Positions 1-6,097 of a stretch of 16,976 nucleotides of DNA are shown one piece after another (position 1 is the stretch's first letter; every line of letters begins with the position of its first letter). The DNA is from JAYQPQ01 sp038145405. Its GTDB lineage: Bacteria; Pseudomonadota; Gammaproteobacteria; Pseudomonadales; GM7GCV1. The notes below the pieces were generated by a model. That model was not told the DNA's origin. It did no database searches and was given only the letters and a program-made list of their open reading frames with translations. Both the position numbers and the translations under genes were made by a program. The stretch lies in assembly GCA_038145405.1 (NCBI GenBank), contig JAYQPQ010000040.1:1-16976 (forward strand), read 5' to 3'.

Positions 1-72
<72 letters not shown>

Positions 73-139
73 AACGAATGTTTCGGAAGCTCAGACAAGC
101 GCCTACACTCATTGCTTTGATCAGATTTTTTATACACGA
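73..139 (+). other. 16S rRNA 3' trailer (truncated internal transcribed spacer)
   Basis: The bases right after 16S (AGCTC, then CACTCATTGCTTTGATCAG at 106-124) resemble the start of the 16S-tRNA-Ile spacer in Pseudomonas-type rrn operons. This part probably formed one strand of the pre-16S processing stem; its partner, the 16S leader, is outside the window. The resemblance continues past the mature 16S end, so the sequence does not break at the gene boundary as a repeat-collapse join often does. It then runs into a terminator instead of tRNA-Ile. Confidence 0.55.
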
Positions 140-170
140 AAACCGGAGCCGATTGCTCCGGTTTTTTTTT
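140..170 (+). terminator. Intrinsic terminator of the 16S transcription unit
   Basis: A perfect 10-bp stem, AAACCGGAGC (140-149) with GCTCCGGTTT (155-164), has a 5-base loop and continues into a T tract to 170. This is a strong Rho-independent terminator about 68 bases after the 16S 3' end. It implies that the 16S transcript ends here and that rlmI needs its own promoter. Confidence 0.92.
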
Positions 171-240
171 GTCTTCAGCACACGTATACCGACAAGCGCT
201 ATCCTTGATACCGCTTTCGCGGAGTCAAGATAGAAAAATC

Positions 241-1435
241 ATGTCATTAACAGTTGTTCTTCACGAGGGGCGAGACAAATCCCTGTTGCGTCGCCATCCC
301 TGGGTTTTTTCTGGCGCCATTCACTCGGTGTCGGGAAAGCCTCATCTGGGCGAAACGGTCGATATCCTTTCGCACAATGGAACCTGGTTGGCACGTGGGG
401 CCTACTCACCCGCTTCGGCTATTCGCGTGCGCGTCTGGACTTTCGAACGCGACGAAGTGGTCGACAACGGCTTTTTTCTGCGACGAATCGAAACCGCCCA
501 TGGTGGACGTAGGGCACTGCTTGCTCGCACTGATGCTTGCCGGCTCGTCGCTGCTGAGAACGACGGACTGCCGGGCGTGACCATCGATCGCTATACGGAT
601 TTGCTCGTCTGTCAGCTATTGAGCGCCGGCGCCGAAAGGCATCGCGACAAGATAATCTGGGCGCTGCGCAAACTATTTCCTGACTGCGCCATTCTGGAAC
701 GCAGCGACGTGCAGGTCAGGGAGAAGGAAGGGCTACCCGAGCTGGTTCAAACCCTGTACGGCGAAGTGCCGGGTGAAGTAGTTATTCGTGAAGGTGCGCA
801 CAGTTTCATCGTCGATCCGTTAGAGGGCCACAAAACGGGGTTTTATCTGGACCAGCGCGTGAATCGAGAGACCATTGCCGCTTATGCCGCTGGCCGTGAA
901 GTGCTGAATTGCTTTAGTTATACCGGCGCCATGGCGGTTTATTGTTTGGCGTCCGGCGCAGCCCAGGTCACCAACCTGGATGTCTCTGAGTCGGCACTGG
1001 GCACGGCACGTCGCCATATCGAGTNNNNNNNNNNAGTTGAATGACCTTGCCGTCGCTACCTGCGATCACCTGCCGGTTGATGTGTTCAGTCAGTTGCGCC
1101 AGTACCGCTCCGAGGGTAAGAAATTTGATATGGTCATTCTGGACCCGCCCAAATTTGTCGAGAACAAACAACATCTCACCAAGGCCTGTCGCGGATACAA
1201 GGACATCAACATGTTGGCGATGCAGATTCTTCGCCCCGAGGGAATTCTGGCTACTTTCAGCTGCTCGGGCCTGATGCCGGAGGAGTTGTTTCAAAAGGTC
1301 GTGGCAGATGCCGCCCTCGACGCAGGTCGTGAAGTGCAGTTCCTGCGCAAGCTATCCCAGGACGAAGACCATCCGGTATTGGCCAGCTACCCCGAGGGAC
1401 ACTACCTGAAAGGTCTGATTTGTCGGGTGATCTAG
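241..1435 (+). CDS. rlmI: 23S rRNA m5C1962 methyltransferase RlmI (contains assembly gap)
   Basis: RlmI is a SAM-dependent cytosine-C5 methyltransferase acting on 23S rRNA C1962. The protein matches Escherichia coli RlmI over its whole length: an N-terminal PUA domain (RRHPWVFSGA near residues 17-26), an RNA-binding middle part, then a Rossmann methyltransferase domain with SAM motif LNCFSYTGAMAV, motif IV DPPKF and the catalytic-cysteine region FSCSGLM. The ATG at 241 is chosen because it gives the E. coli-like start MSLTVVLHEGRDKSLLRRHP. An earlier in-frame TTG at 169 lies in the terminator. Ten Ns (1025-1034) interrupt the gene and shift the apparent frame. If the flanks are joined through their shared AGT, the frame is restored as IELND, matching E. 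coli VELNK, and a protein of 393 residues results (396 in E. coli). The gene follows 16S directly and converges on the gene ending at 1500. Confidence 0.93.
1025..1034. other. Assembly gap (10 Ns) inside rlmI
   Basis: A run of exactly ten Ns, probably a scaffolding placeholder. The left flank ends ...ATCGAGT and the right flank begins AGTTGAATGAC, so both carry AGT. Merging them there removes 13 bases, restores the rlmI frame and leaves no residue missing relative to E. coli RlmI. The true gap length is therefore probably -3 (an overlap). Confidence 0.9.
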
Positions 1436-1499
1436 GAGGGCTTGCCGGGTCCTTTGATAAGCCCAGCAACCGTCAGTCCCCGGAGAACAACGTGGGAAT

Positions 1500-2789
1500 T
1501 TAGAAGCCCCCACCGCCGGAAATGCGATTATTCACCACATTGTTGAATATCGAACCGAACTGGTAGGAAATGCCGACTCGCAGCGAGTATTGGTAGTCGG
1601 TTGGTCGAGCATAACTGCCGAGCAGGATCTGTTCCTCGGTCAACCCTGCCGCCGAAATAAACAGCTGATCTTCAATCAGCGCGTAGTTGCCACGAACGGT
1701 CAAATCCAAACCGCGGGTAATGCGGAAGCTCAAGTTACCATCGAGTCGGGCGTTCCAAAAAGTAGTGTCGTGCAGATACTGGCTGACATTGAGCGATAGG
1801 GTTGCGGAGCCCCATGGCTGGCGCTGGAAGTAACGCACCCGAAATTCGTGCTCGGGGTGGGATTCCTTGGTCTGTCCGTAAATGGTTTGCTCTTCCCAAT
1901 CAAAGTAACGTGCGCCCAGGTAGTAGCGTGCGGTAAAGGATCGTCGAGGCGCTTCTTCGTAAGGGAAAAAGCTATATTCGACGATGCCGAAGGCGCTGGC
2001 TGACAAGTCCTCGTTACGCGTTGAGGTCGAACCTACGCGAGTTTCTCCGCCCAGCGACCACCGTTCGCGGAACGCATAGGTCAGGGACGCATCAGTGCTC
2101 CAGTTGGTGCGCTCATCGACAATGGTTCCACCCGAAGAGCGCTCGCGTTCGTCGCGACGGAAATCACCGTTCGCGCCGAATTCAAAATTCCAGGTGGGCG
2201 TAGTTCGCGAAGCCTCAAAGGATGGCGTGAACTGATTTGTGGTGCGAGTTTCCTCGCCTGTCAGATTGGTATCCAGGCCGATCTCGAAGACCCAGAAGTT
2301 CCAGGGATCATCCACTTCTTCACTGCTGGTCAGTCGATCGGTAACGGCTGTCTGCGATGCGCTGGTGCTGGTGCCGGAGATCGTAAAGGCACTGCTTTGG
2401 CCAATAAGGGTCGAATAGCGAGCCAGGCCAACTCCGATCACGCGATTGAGGCCGTTGCGCGTCTCGGTATCGGAATCCGTCGCATTGGAAGTGTAGCTTA
2501 GTTCATCTCCTCTGCCTGCGAGGTCGCCCAGCCCAATGAAATCCAAGGAATAAATGGCGCCACCGCCACCGGTGTTGGCGGAGGTGATGATCAGATGAAC
2601 CTGGGCTTCGGTTCGGTCCCGCACCCAGTTCACGAAGTTGATCTCGGTGCGGAATAAATTGGAATCACAATTTTGCGTGTTGCAGTCGAGAAATACCCGA
2701 AGGGCACTCGACGGGGCGACATTCTCATCCTGAGCAAGGGCGCCAAGTGCGGCGACCAAAAGGTATCCCAATACTAGCAAGCGCAACAT
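1500..2789 (-). CDS. Secreted protein with predicted outer-membrane beta-barrel
   Basis: A 429-residue protein of unknown function. The ATG at 2789 is chosen because it begins a clean signal peptide (MLRLLVLGYLLVAALGALAQ, cleavage near ALA/QD) and has GAGGA about 13 bases upstream. An upstream in-frame GTG at 2822 would add 11 charged residues before the signal. After the signal comes a region of about 100 residues with a CNTQNC pair (C36, C41), the stretch FRTEINFVNWVRDRTEAQVH and a glycine-rich TGGGG. I recall similar regions in uncharacterised bacterial envelope proteins but cannot name the family. From about residue 160 to the end there are alternating polar/aromatic strands (e.g. RRSFTARYYLGARYFDWEEQ) and a terminal phenylalanine, as in outer-membrane barrels. 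The barrel is inferred from this pattern. The gene converges on rlmI, with a 64-base spacer that shows no clear terminator. Confidence 0.8.
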   Translation of the reverse strand: MLRLLVLGYLLVAALGALAQDENVAPSSALRVFLDCNTQNCDSNLFRTEINFVNWVRDRTEAQVHLIITSANTGGGGAIYSLDFIGLGDLAGRGDELSYTSNATDSDTETRNGLNRVIGVGLARYSTLIGQSSAFTISGTSTSASQTAVTDRLTSSEEVDDPWNFWVFEIGLDTNLTGEETRTTNQFTPSFEASRTTPTWNFEFGANGDFRRDERERSSGGTIVDERTNWSTDASLTYAFRERWSLGGETRVGSTSTRNEDLSASAFGIVEYSFFPYEEAPRRSFTARYYLGARYFDWEEQTIYGQTKESHPEHEFRVRYFQRQPWGSATLSLNVSQYLHDTTFWNARLDGNLSFRITRGLDLTVRGNYALIEDQLFISAAGLTEEQILLGSYARPTDYQYSLRVGISYQFGSIFNNVVNNRISGGGGF

Positions 2790-2978
2790 CTTCAAAGCCT
2801 TTTCCTCAAGTTGGCGGAGCACATAGAACTGATCGGAGTAACCAAACAGTTAAACGAGGCGCAAGCCTACCGGATGTTGGCCTTGCTTGCTGTAAAAAAC
2901 GGTAAAGAGGCATTAATTGCCGCGCCTGCACCGGAAGCGGCTTGGCATATATTCCGTATAGCTAATTCGCATAAATAA
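2778..2978 (+). pseudogene. 3' remnant of an unidentified gene
   Basis: An open frame runs from just after a stop at 2775-2777 to TAA at 2976-2978, about 66 codons with no good ATG start. It reads like real protein, with an amphipathic stretch (TKQLNEAQAYRMLALLAVKN) and end HIFRIANSHK. Its stop lies 8 bases before the SDR-fragment ATG and overlaps that gene's AAGGAG, which is typical spacing between genes of one operon. The 5' end overlaps the start of the minus-strand barrel-protein gene. I do not recognise the family. It may be the tail of a truncated gene, or a chance open frame. Confidence 0.3.
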
Positions 2979-2986
2979 GGAGTGCT

Positions 2987-3091
2987 ATGGATTTGCAAAT
3001 AAGGGACAAGGTTTTCCTCGTGGCTGCGGCCAGTCAGGGGATCGGATTCGGTATTGCTGATGCGCTGGCAGGAAGCGCTCGACGCCTTTGA
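2987..3091 (+). pseudogene. Short-chain dehydrogenase/reductase, N-terminal fragment
   Basis: AAGGAG at 2977-2982 precedes ATG 2987 by 4 bases. The frame begins MDLQIRDKVFLVAAASQGIG, the first beta strand and glycine-rich NAD(P)-binding turn (GxxxGxG-like, AAASQGIGFGIA) of a classical SDR enzyme. SDR similarity stops after about 28 codons (IADALA); the frame then ends at TGA 3089-3091 after 34 residues, against roughly 250 in a full SDR. The downstream bases instead continue a TPR protein in another frame, with the change near 3057-3071. The fragment lacks the catalytic Ser-Tyr-Lys residues and cannot be an active enzyme. Confidence 0.65.
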
Positions 3092-3272
3092 CCAGGGCCT
3101 TGCCCTTGGAGCCGAGCTTAGCGCTGAAGTGTTTTATGGCCACGGGGTCGCCGCTGAGGAAACCGGAAACCTTTCTCAGGCCTATAGCGACTACCGTCGG
3201 GCCGCTGAGATGGCGCCAGCCTGGGACAAGCCACAGATCGAGCTGGAGCATTTTCGCGTGCGGCGGCCTTGA
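3054..3272 (+). pseudogene. TPR-repeat protein, C-terminal fragment
   Basis: This frame encodes the second helix of one tetratricopeptide repeat (RWQEALDAFDQGLALGAE) and a complete second repeat (EVFYGHGVAAEETGNLSQAY, then SDYRRAAEMAPAW), followed by a short tail ending in TGA at 3270-3272. It has only a TTG start and no ribosome-binding site of its own, and its 5' end overlaps the SDR fragment in another frame. It looks like the last exposed piece of a larger TPR protein whose beginning was lost at the junction near 3060. A small functional TPR peptide translated from the TTG cannot be excluded. Confidence 0.55.
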
Positions 3273-3315
3273 ATCTGTAATGCATTTGGCAGTGCGTTGA
3301 TTTTTGTAAAAGCCC

Positions 3316-3344
3316 TTGTCGGGCCATCAGTTCCGGCAGAATAT
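3316..3344 (+). promoter_or_regulatory. Possible promoter of the cytochrome c' gene
   Basis: TTGTCG (3316-3321), a 17-base spacer and GAATAT (3339-3344) lie about 75 bases before the ATG of the cytochrome c' gene. The -10 match is poor, and TATGAT at 3342 is an alternative. The 3273-3416 interval otherwise shows only a small GCCC/GGGC hairpin (about 3312-3324) without a T tract. Confidence 0.25.
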
Positions 3345-3419
3345 GATCCTCGAAATCTGTGCCGCAGGTCTTGGTCTGCGAAGAATTTTTAACCAGTTAA
3401 CAGAAGGAACGTCGATGTG

Positions 3420-3905
3420 ATGAAGAAGCTTTTGGTGTTAGCTATACTGGCAGCGAGCACTGCCGCCGTAATGAATGTAAATGCCCAGGGGCGTCAGCAG
3501 ACTCCGGAAGAACAGGCAGCAAGCGCTGTCACTACGCGCAAAGCGGTTATGCGTCTGCTTTCTTTCAATAATGGCCCCATTAACGGCATGGCAAGAGGAC
3601 AAGTTGCGTTTGACGCTGCAGTCGCCGAGCGCAATGCGCTGCGCGTAGCATCGCTGGCTAGCATGATCGTCGAGGTTTTCGGCGCCATGGATACCCGTGC
3701 CTATGACGTTAGTACGACAGCCCTGCCTGCGGTTTGGGATAACAGTGAAGAGTTTGCCCAGAAAGCTGAAGCCATGATTCAAGCCGCAAACACATTTGCG
3801 GCCATTGCGGCTCGCGGCGACCAGACTGAAACTATTGCTGCCATTCGTGAATTTGGTGGCAACTGTGGTAGTTGCCACGATTCCTTCCGCGTACAGAACA
3901 ACTGA
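3420..3905 (+). CDS. Cytochrome c' family protein
   Basis: A periplasmic monohaem cytochrome of the c' family (four-helix bundle, haem site near the C-terminus). The 161-residue protein has a signal peptide (MKKLLVLAILAASTAAVMNV, cleavage near NAQ) and CGSCH at residues 149-153, 8 residues from its end, as in class II cytochromes c. Family members bind NO or CO or act in electron transfer; the role here is inferred only. AGAAGGA (3402-3408) is the ribosome-binding site. The start region reads ATGTGATG: the first ATG (3415) runs straight into TGA, so translation must begin at GTG 3417 or, more likely, ATG 3420. The gene converges on the diheme cytochrome gene, with 6 bases between the stops. 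Confidence 0.9.
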   Translation: MKKLLVLAILAASTAAVMNVNAQGRQQTPEEQAASAVTTRKAVMRLLSFNNGPINGMARGQVAFDAAVAERNALRVASLASMIVEVFGAMDTRAYDVSTTALPAVWDNSEEFAQKAEAMIQAANTFAAIAARGDQTETIAAIREFGGNCGSCHDSFRVQNN

Positions 3906-3911
3906 TTCCCG

Positions 3912-4787
3912 CTATTGCCCGCGTATAAAGAAGGCCGCCAGTGCTTGGCGGTCTTCTTGCGTCAGGGGGGCGGTGTTGTACTTGATGACATCTTCCATGG
4001 CACCCCCAACGTAGTCGTCGTTCGGCTTTAGGCCTAAAAACAGCAGCAGCGCCAAATCGTTTTCCGTCCAGCCTGACAGGGCCTCCTTGTCGATGCCCTC
4101 GGCATGCCCAACTCCCAGTTCCGCTCCCTCAAATTCCCGAGAAAAATCAGGAATGCCGAATCTGTCCCTCGGCGTATGGCACTCGCCGCAATGGCCGAGT
4201 ACGCGGGCCAGATAGGCTCCGCGTTCAATCTGCGTGTCGTCAGACACCTGCGCTTGTGGCTGCTTGCTATCGGCCAGCCGGTTCCAGGGGCCCATAGCCA
4301 TTCGGCCGAGCCAAACCGGCACGCCAATCTGGTGCGCTGGTGCATTGGCACTAACGGGCTGTTGAGCCATAAGCCAGGCGGCAATCGCCAAGGCATCGTC
4401 TTCGGTCATTGCCGCATAGGAACGGTAGGGGAAGGCAGGAAAATAGTAGCTGCCGGATGGACTGCGGCCGTGGCGAATGGCGTTAAGCAAATCGCGCCCC
4501 GACCAGAGGCCGATACCGGTCGTCGGATCCGGGGTAATATTGGGTACATAGAAGGTGCCGAAATCAGACTCCAGCGCATGACCACCGCTTAGCGCGGGTG
4601 GCTCGTCCTTACTGATGTGGCAACTGATGCAGCCGGCCGCTTGCGCCAGGTACTCGCCCCGGGCGATAGTCTCCTGATCCTGGGGAATCGCGACGTCCGA
4701 ACCGGATGTCGGCGGGAAAAGCCAGAATCCCAGGCCGAGAAACACCAGAACCAAAATCAGGAGAGGAACGTACTTTTTGGGCGACAT
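3912..4787 (-). CDS. Membrane-anchored diheme cytochrome c
   Basis: A 291-residue c-type cytochrome with two haem sites, CISCH (53-57) and CGECH (200-204), one in each of two cytochrome domains. An uncleaved N-terminal helix (about residues 7-24) probably anchors it in the inner membrane, with the haem domains in the periplasm. The motif YVPNITPDPTTGIGLWS and the later MEDVIKYNTAPLT are typical of the diheme cytochromes associated with membrane-bound alcohol, aldehyde and gluconate dehydrogenases, which pass electrons to the respiratory chain. No dehydrogenase gene lies beside it, so its partner is unknown. The start is the ATG at 4787. The gene converges on the cytochrome c' gene. Confidence 0.9.
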   Translation of the reverse strand: MSPKKYVPLLILVLVFLGLGFWLFPPTSGSDVAIPQDQETIARGEYLAQAAGCISCHISKDEPPALSGGHALESDFGTFYVPNITPDPTTGIGLWSGRDLLNAIRHGRSPSGSYYFPAFPYRSYAAMTEDDALAIAAWLMAQQPVSANAPAHQIGVPVWLGRMAMGPWNRLADSKQPQAQVSDDTQIERGAYLARVLGHCGECHTPRDRFGIPDFSREFEGAELGVGHAEGIDKEALSGWTENDLALLLFLGLKPNDDYVGGAMEDVIKYNTAPLTQEDRQALAAFFIRGQ

Positions 4788-4875
4788 TCACAAGCTCTTT
4801 CATCGGTGCAACAGTAGATGGGAATGCTATCCTTTATGCGCGACTTACTCCATCCGCGCGCGGAATTTTGCGAGA

Positions 4876-4889
4876 AGCCTGTGCAGGCT
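4876..4889. repeat. Short inverted repeat in the divergent intergenic region
   Basis: AGCCTG-TG-CAGGCT is a perfect 6-bp inverted repeat between the diheme cytochrome gene and gmhA. A 10-bp palindrome, CTATCGATAG, lies at 4898-4907. Either could be a regulator site for the divergent promoters, but no known operator consensus is recognised. Confidence 0.35.
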
Positions 4890-4926
4890 AATGGAACCTA
4901 TCGATAGCAATTCCCGGATTGCCGCC

Positions 4927-4956
4927 TTTCTTGCTGGCAGCCGACACGGTTAAAAT
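4927..4956 (+). promoter_or_regulatory. Possible promoter of gmhA-gmhB
   Basis: TTTCTT (4927-4932), 18 bases, TAAAAT (4951-4956), ending 30 bases before the gmhA ATG. A TTGCTG at 4931 is a better -35 hexamer but leaves only 14 bases. The -10 hexamer is good and the -35 is weak. Confidence 0.35.
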
Positions 4957-4986
4957 CCCTGAGCTACACAAACCTGGTGCCGACCC

Positions 4987-5541
4987 ATGCTCGACAAACA
5001 ATTGGATGATCACCTGAGTGTGTTTCACGAGCTCAGGGTGCAGCTTCCCTGGATCAAGCAGGTCGCCGCCGAACTGGTGGATTGCCTGCAGCGAGGCAAT
5101 CGCATCTTTTTGGCAGGCAACGGGGGCAGTGCCGCCGATGCCCAGCACATTGCCGCAGAGTTGGTTGGGCGCTACATGCGGGAGCGGACTTCCTTGCCAG
5201 CCATCGCCCTCACCACGGACACCTCGGCATTGACAGCTATTGCCAATGATTTTGGCTATGACGAGGTGTTTGCTCGCCAATTGTCCGGCCTGGCTCGTGC
5301 TGGCGATGTGGTGATCCTGTATTCGACCAGCGGCAACAGCCGCAACATGTTGAGACTGGCTCAAGCAGCCAAAGAGCTTCAGTGCCGAACCATCGGACTC
5401 ACCGGCAAGACCGGGGGCATGCTGGCTGAAAAGGTTGACACCTGTATCAAGGCACCTTCTTCCGATACGCCGCGCATTCAGGAAGTGCATGGCTTTATAG
5501 GCCACGTGCTTTGCGAGTGCATTGATGCAGCCTTCGCCTGA
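4987..5541 (+). CDS. gmhA: Sedoheptulose-7-phosphate isomerase GmhA
   Basis: The first enzyme of ADP-heptose synthesis, converting sedoheptulose 7-phosphate to D-glycero-D-manno-heptose 7-phosphate in the cytoplasm for the LPS inner core. The 184 residues form one SIS domain. The phosphate-binding loop is AGNGGSAADAQHIAAE (43-58), with predicted zinc ligands H54 and E58. A second binding loop is STSGNS, and the C-terminal helix carries Q165 and H173, spaced as Q172/H180 in E. coli GmhA. No strong Shine-Dalgarno precedes the ATG, which is kept because the length and N-terminus fit the family. It overlaps gmhB by 17 bases, so the two are probably translationally coupled. Confidence 0.95.
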   Translation: MLDKQLDDHLSVFHELRVQLPWIKQVAAELVDCLQRGNRIFLAGNGGSAADAQHIAAELVGRYMRERTSLPAIALTTDTSALTAIANDFGYDEVFARQLSGLARAGDVVILYSTSGNSRNMLRLAQAAKELQCRTIGLTGKTGGMLAEKVDTCIKAPSSDTPRIQEVHGFIGHVLCECIDAAFA

Positions 5542-6097
5542 TCTGCTGGTCATTCTCGACCGCGATGGAGTGATCAACGAAGACTCCGATCTCTATATCA
5601 AGTCGCCGGACGAATGGCATGCCGTGCCTGGCAGCCTGGCAGCTATCGGCCGCCTGAAATCAGCGGGCTACCGGGTGGCTGTTTCCACCAACCAATCCGG
5701 CCTCGGTCGCGGCCTGTTTGATGAATTTGGTCTCGCCCGTATCCACGAAAAAATGCAGAGGCAATTGACCCTATTTGCCGAAGCGCCGATCGATCTGATT
5801 GTATGGTGCCCGCATTTACCGGATGCCGGCTGCGACTGCCGCAAGCCGTCTCCTGGGCTGTTGCTGCAAATTGCACGGGAATTGGGTGCCTCGCTTGCCG
5901 GCGTCTGGTATATCGGCGACAGTCTCAAAGACCTGCAAGCCGCAGTCGCCGTTGGCGCTCAACCAGTTTTGGTGTTGAGCGGCAAGGGGCAAAGCACTCT
6001 CGACCAAGGCAATCTGCCGCAGAACACGCTGGTGTTTGTCGACCTAAGTGCTGCGGTGGACGCGCTGCTGGCGAAAACTAGCCTTTCAACCGGTTGA
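5525..6097 (+). CDS. gmhB: D-glycero-beta-D-manno-heptose-1,7-bisphosphate 7-phosphatase GmhB
   Basis: GmhB removes the 7-phosphate from heptose 1,7-bisphosphate, between the two reactions of HldE. It is a 190-residue HAD phosphatase: LDRDGVIN holds nucleophile D12 and general acid D14, STNQSG (54-59) is motif II, K107 lies in CRKPSPG and GDS(L)KD (131-136) is the metal-binding motif. Zinc ligands C95, H97, C103 and C105 are present, but the loop between H97 and C103 is shorter than in E. coli GmhB. The ATG at 5525 is preferred to the adjoining TTG at 5522. The gene starts inside gmhA, and its last 20 bases overlap the end of hldE on the other strand. Confidence 0.94.
   Translation: MQPSPDLLVILDRDGVINEDSDLYIKSPDEWHAVPGSLAAIGRLKSAGYRVAVSTNQSGLGRGLFDEFGLARIHEKMQRQLTLFAEAPIDLIVWCPHLPDAGCDCRKPSPGLLLQIARELGASLAGVWYIGDSLKDLQAAVAVGAQPVLVLSGKGQSTLDQGNLPQNTLVFVDLSAAVDALLAKTSLSTG

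Noticed and set aside
169..240. Longer start for rlmI at TTG 169.
   Set aside because: It begins within the terminator T tract and the extra 24 residues have no counterpart in E. coli RlmI; ATG 241 fits.
1438..1461. GGGCTT...AAGCCC between rlmI and the barrel-protein gene as a bidirectional terminator.
   Set aside because: Long loop and no T tract on either strand.
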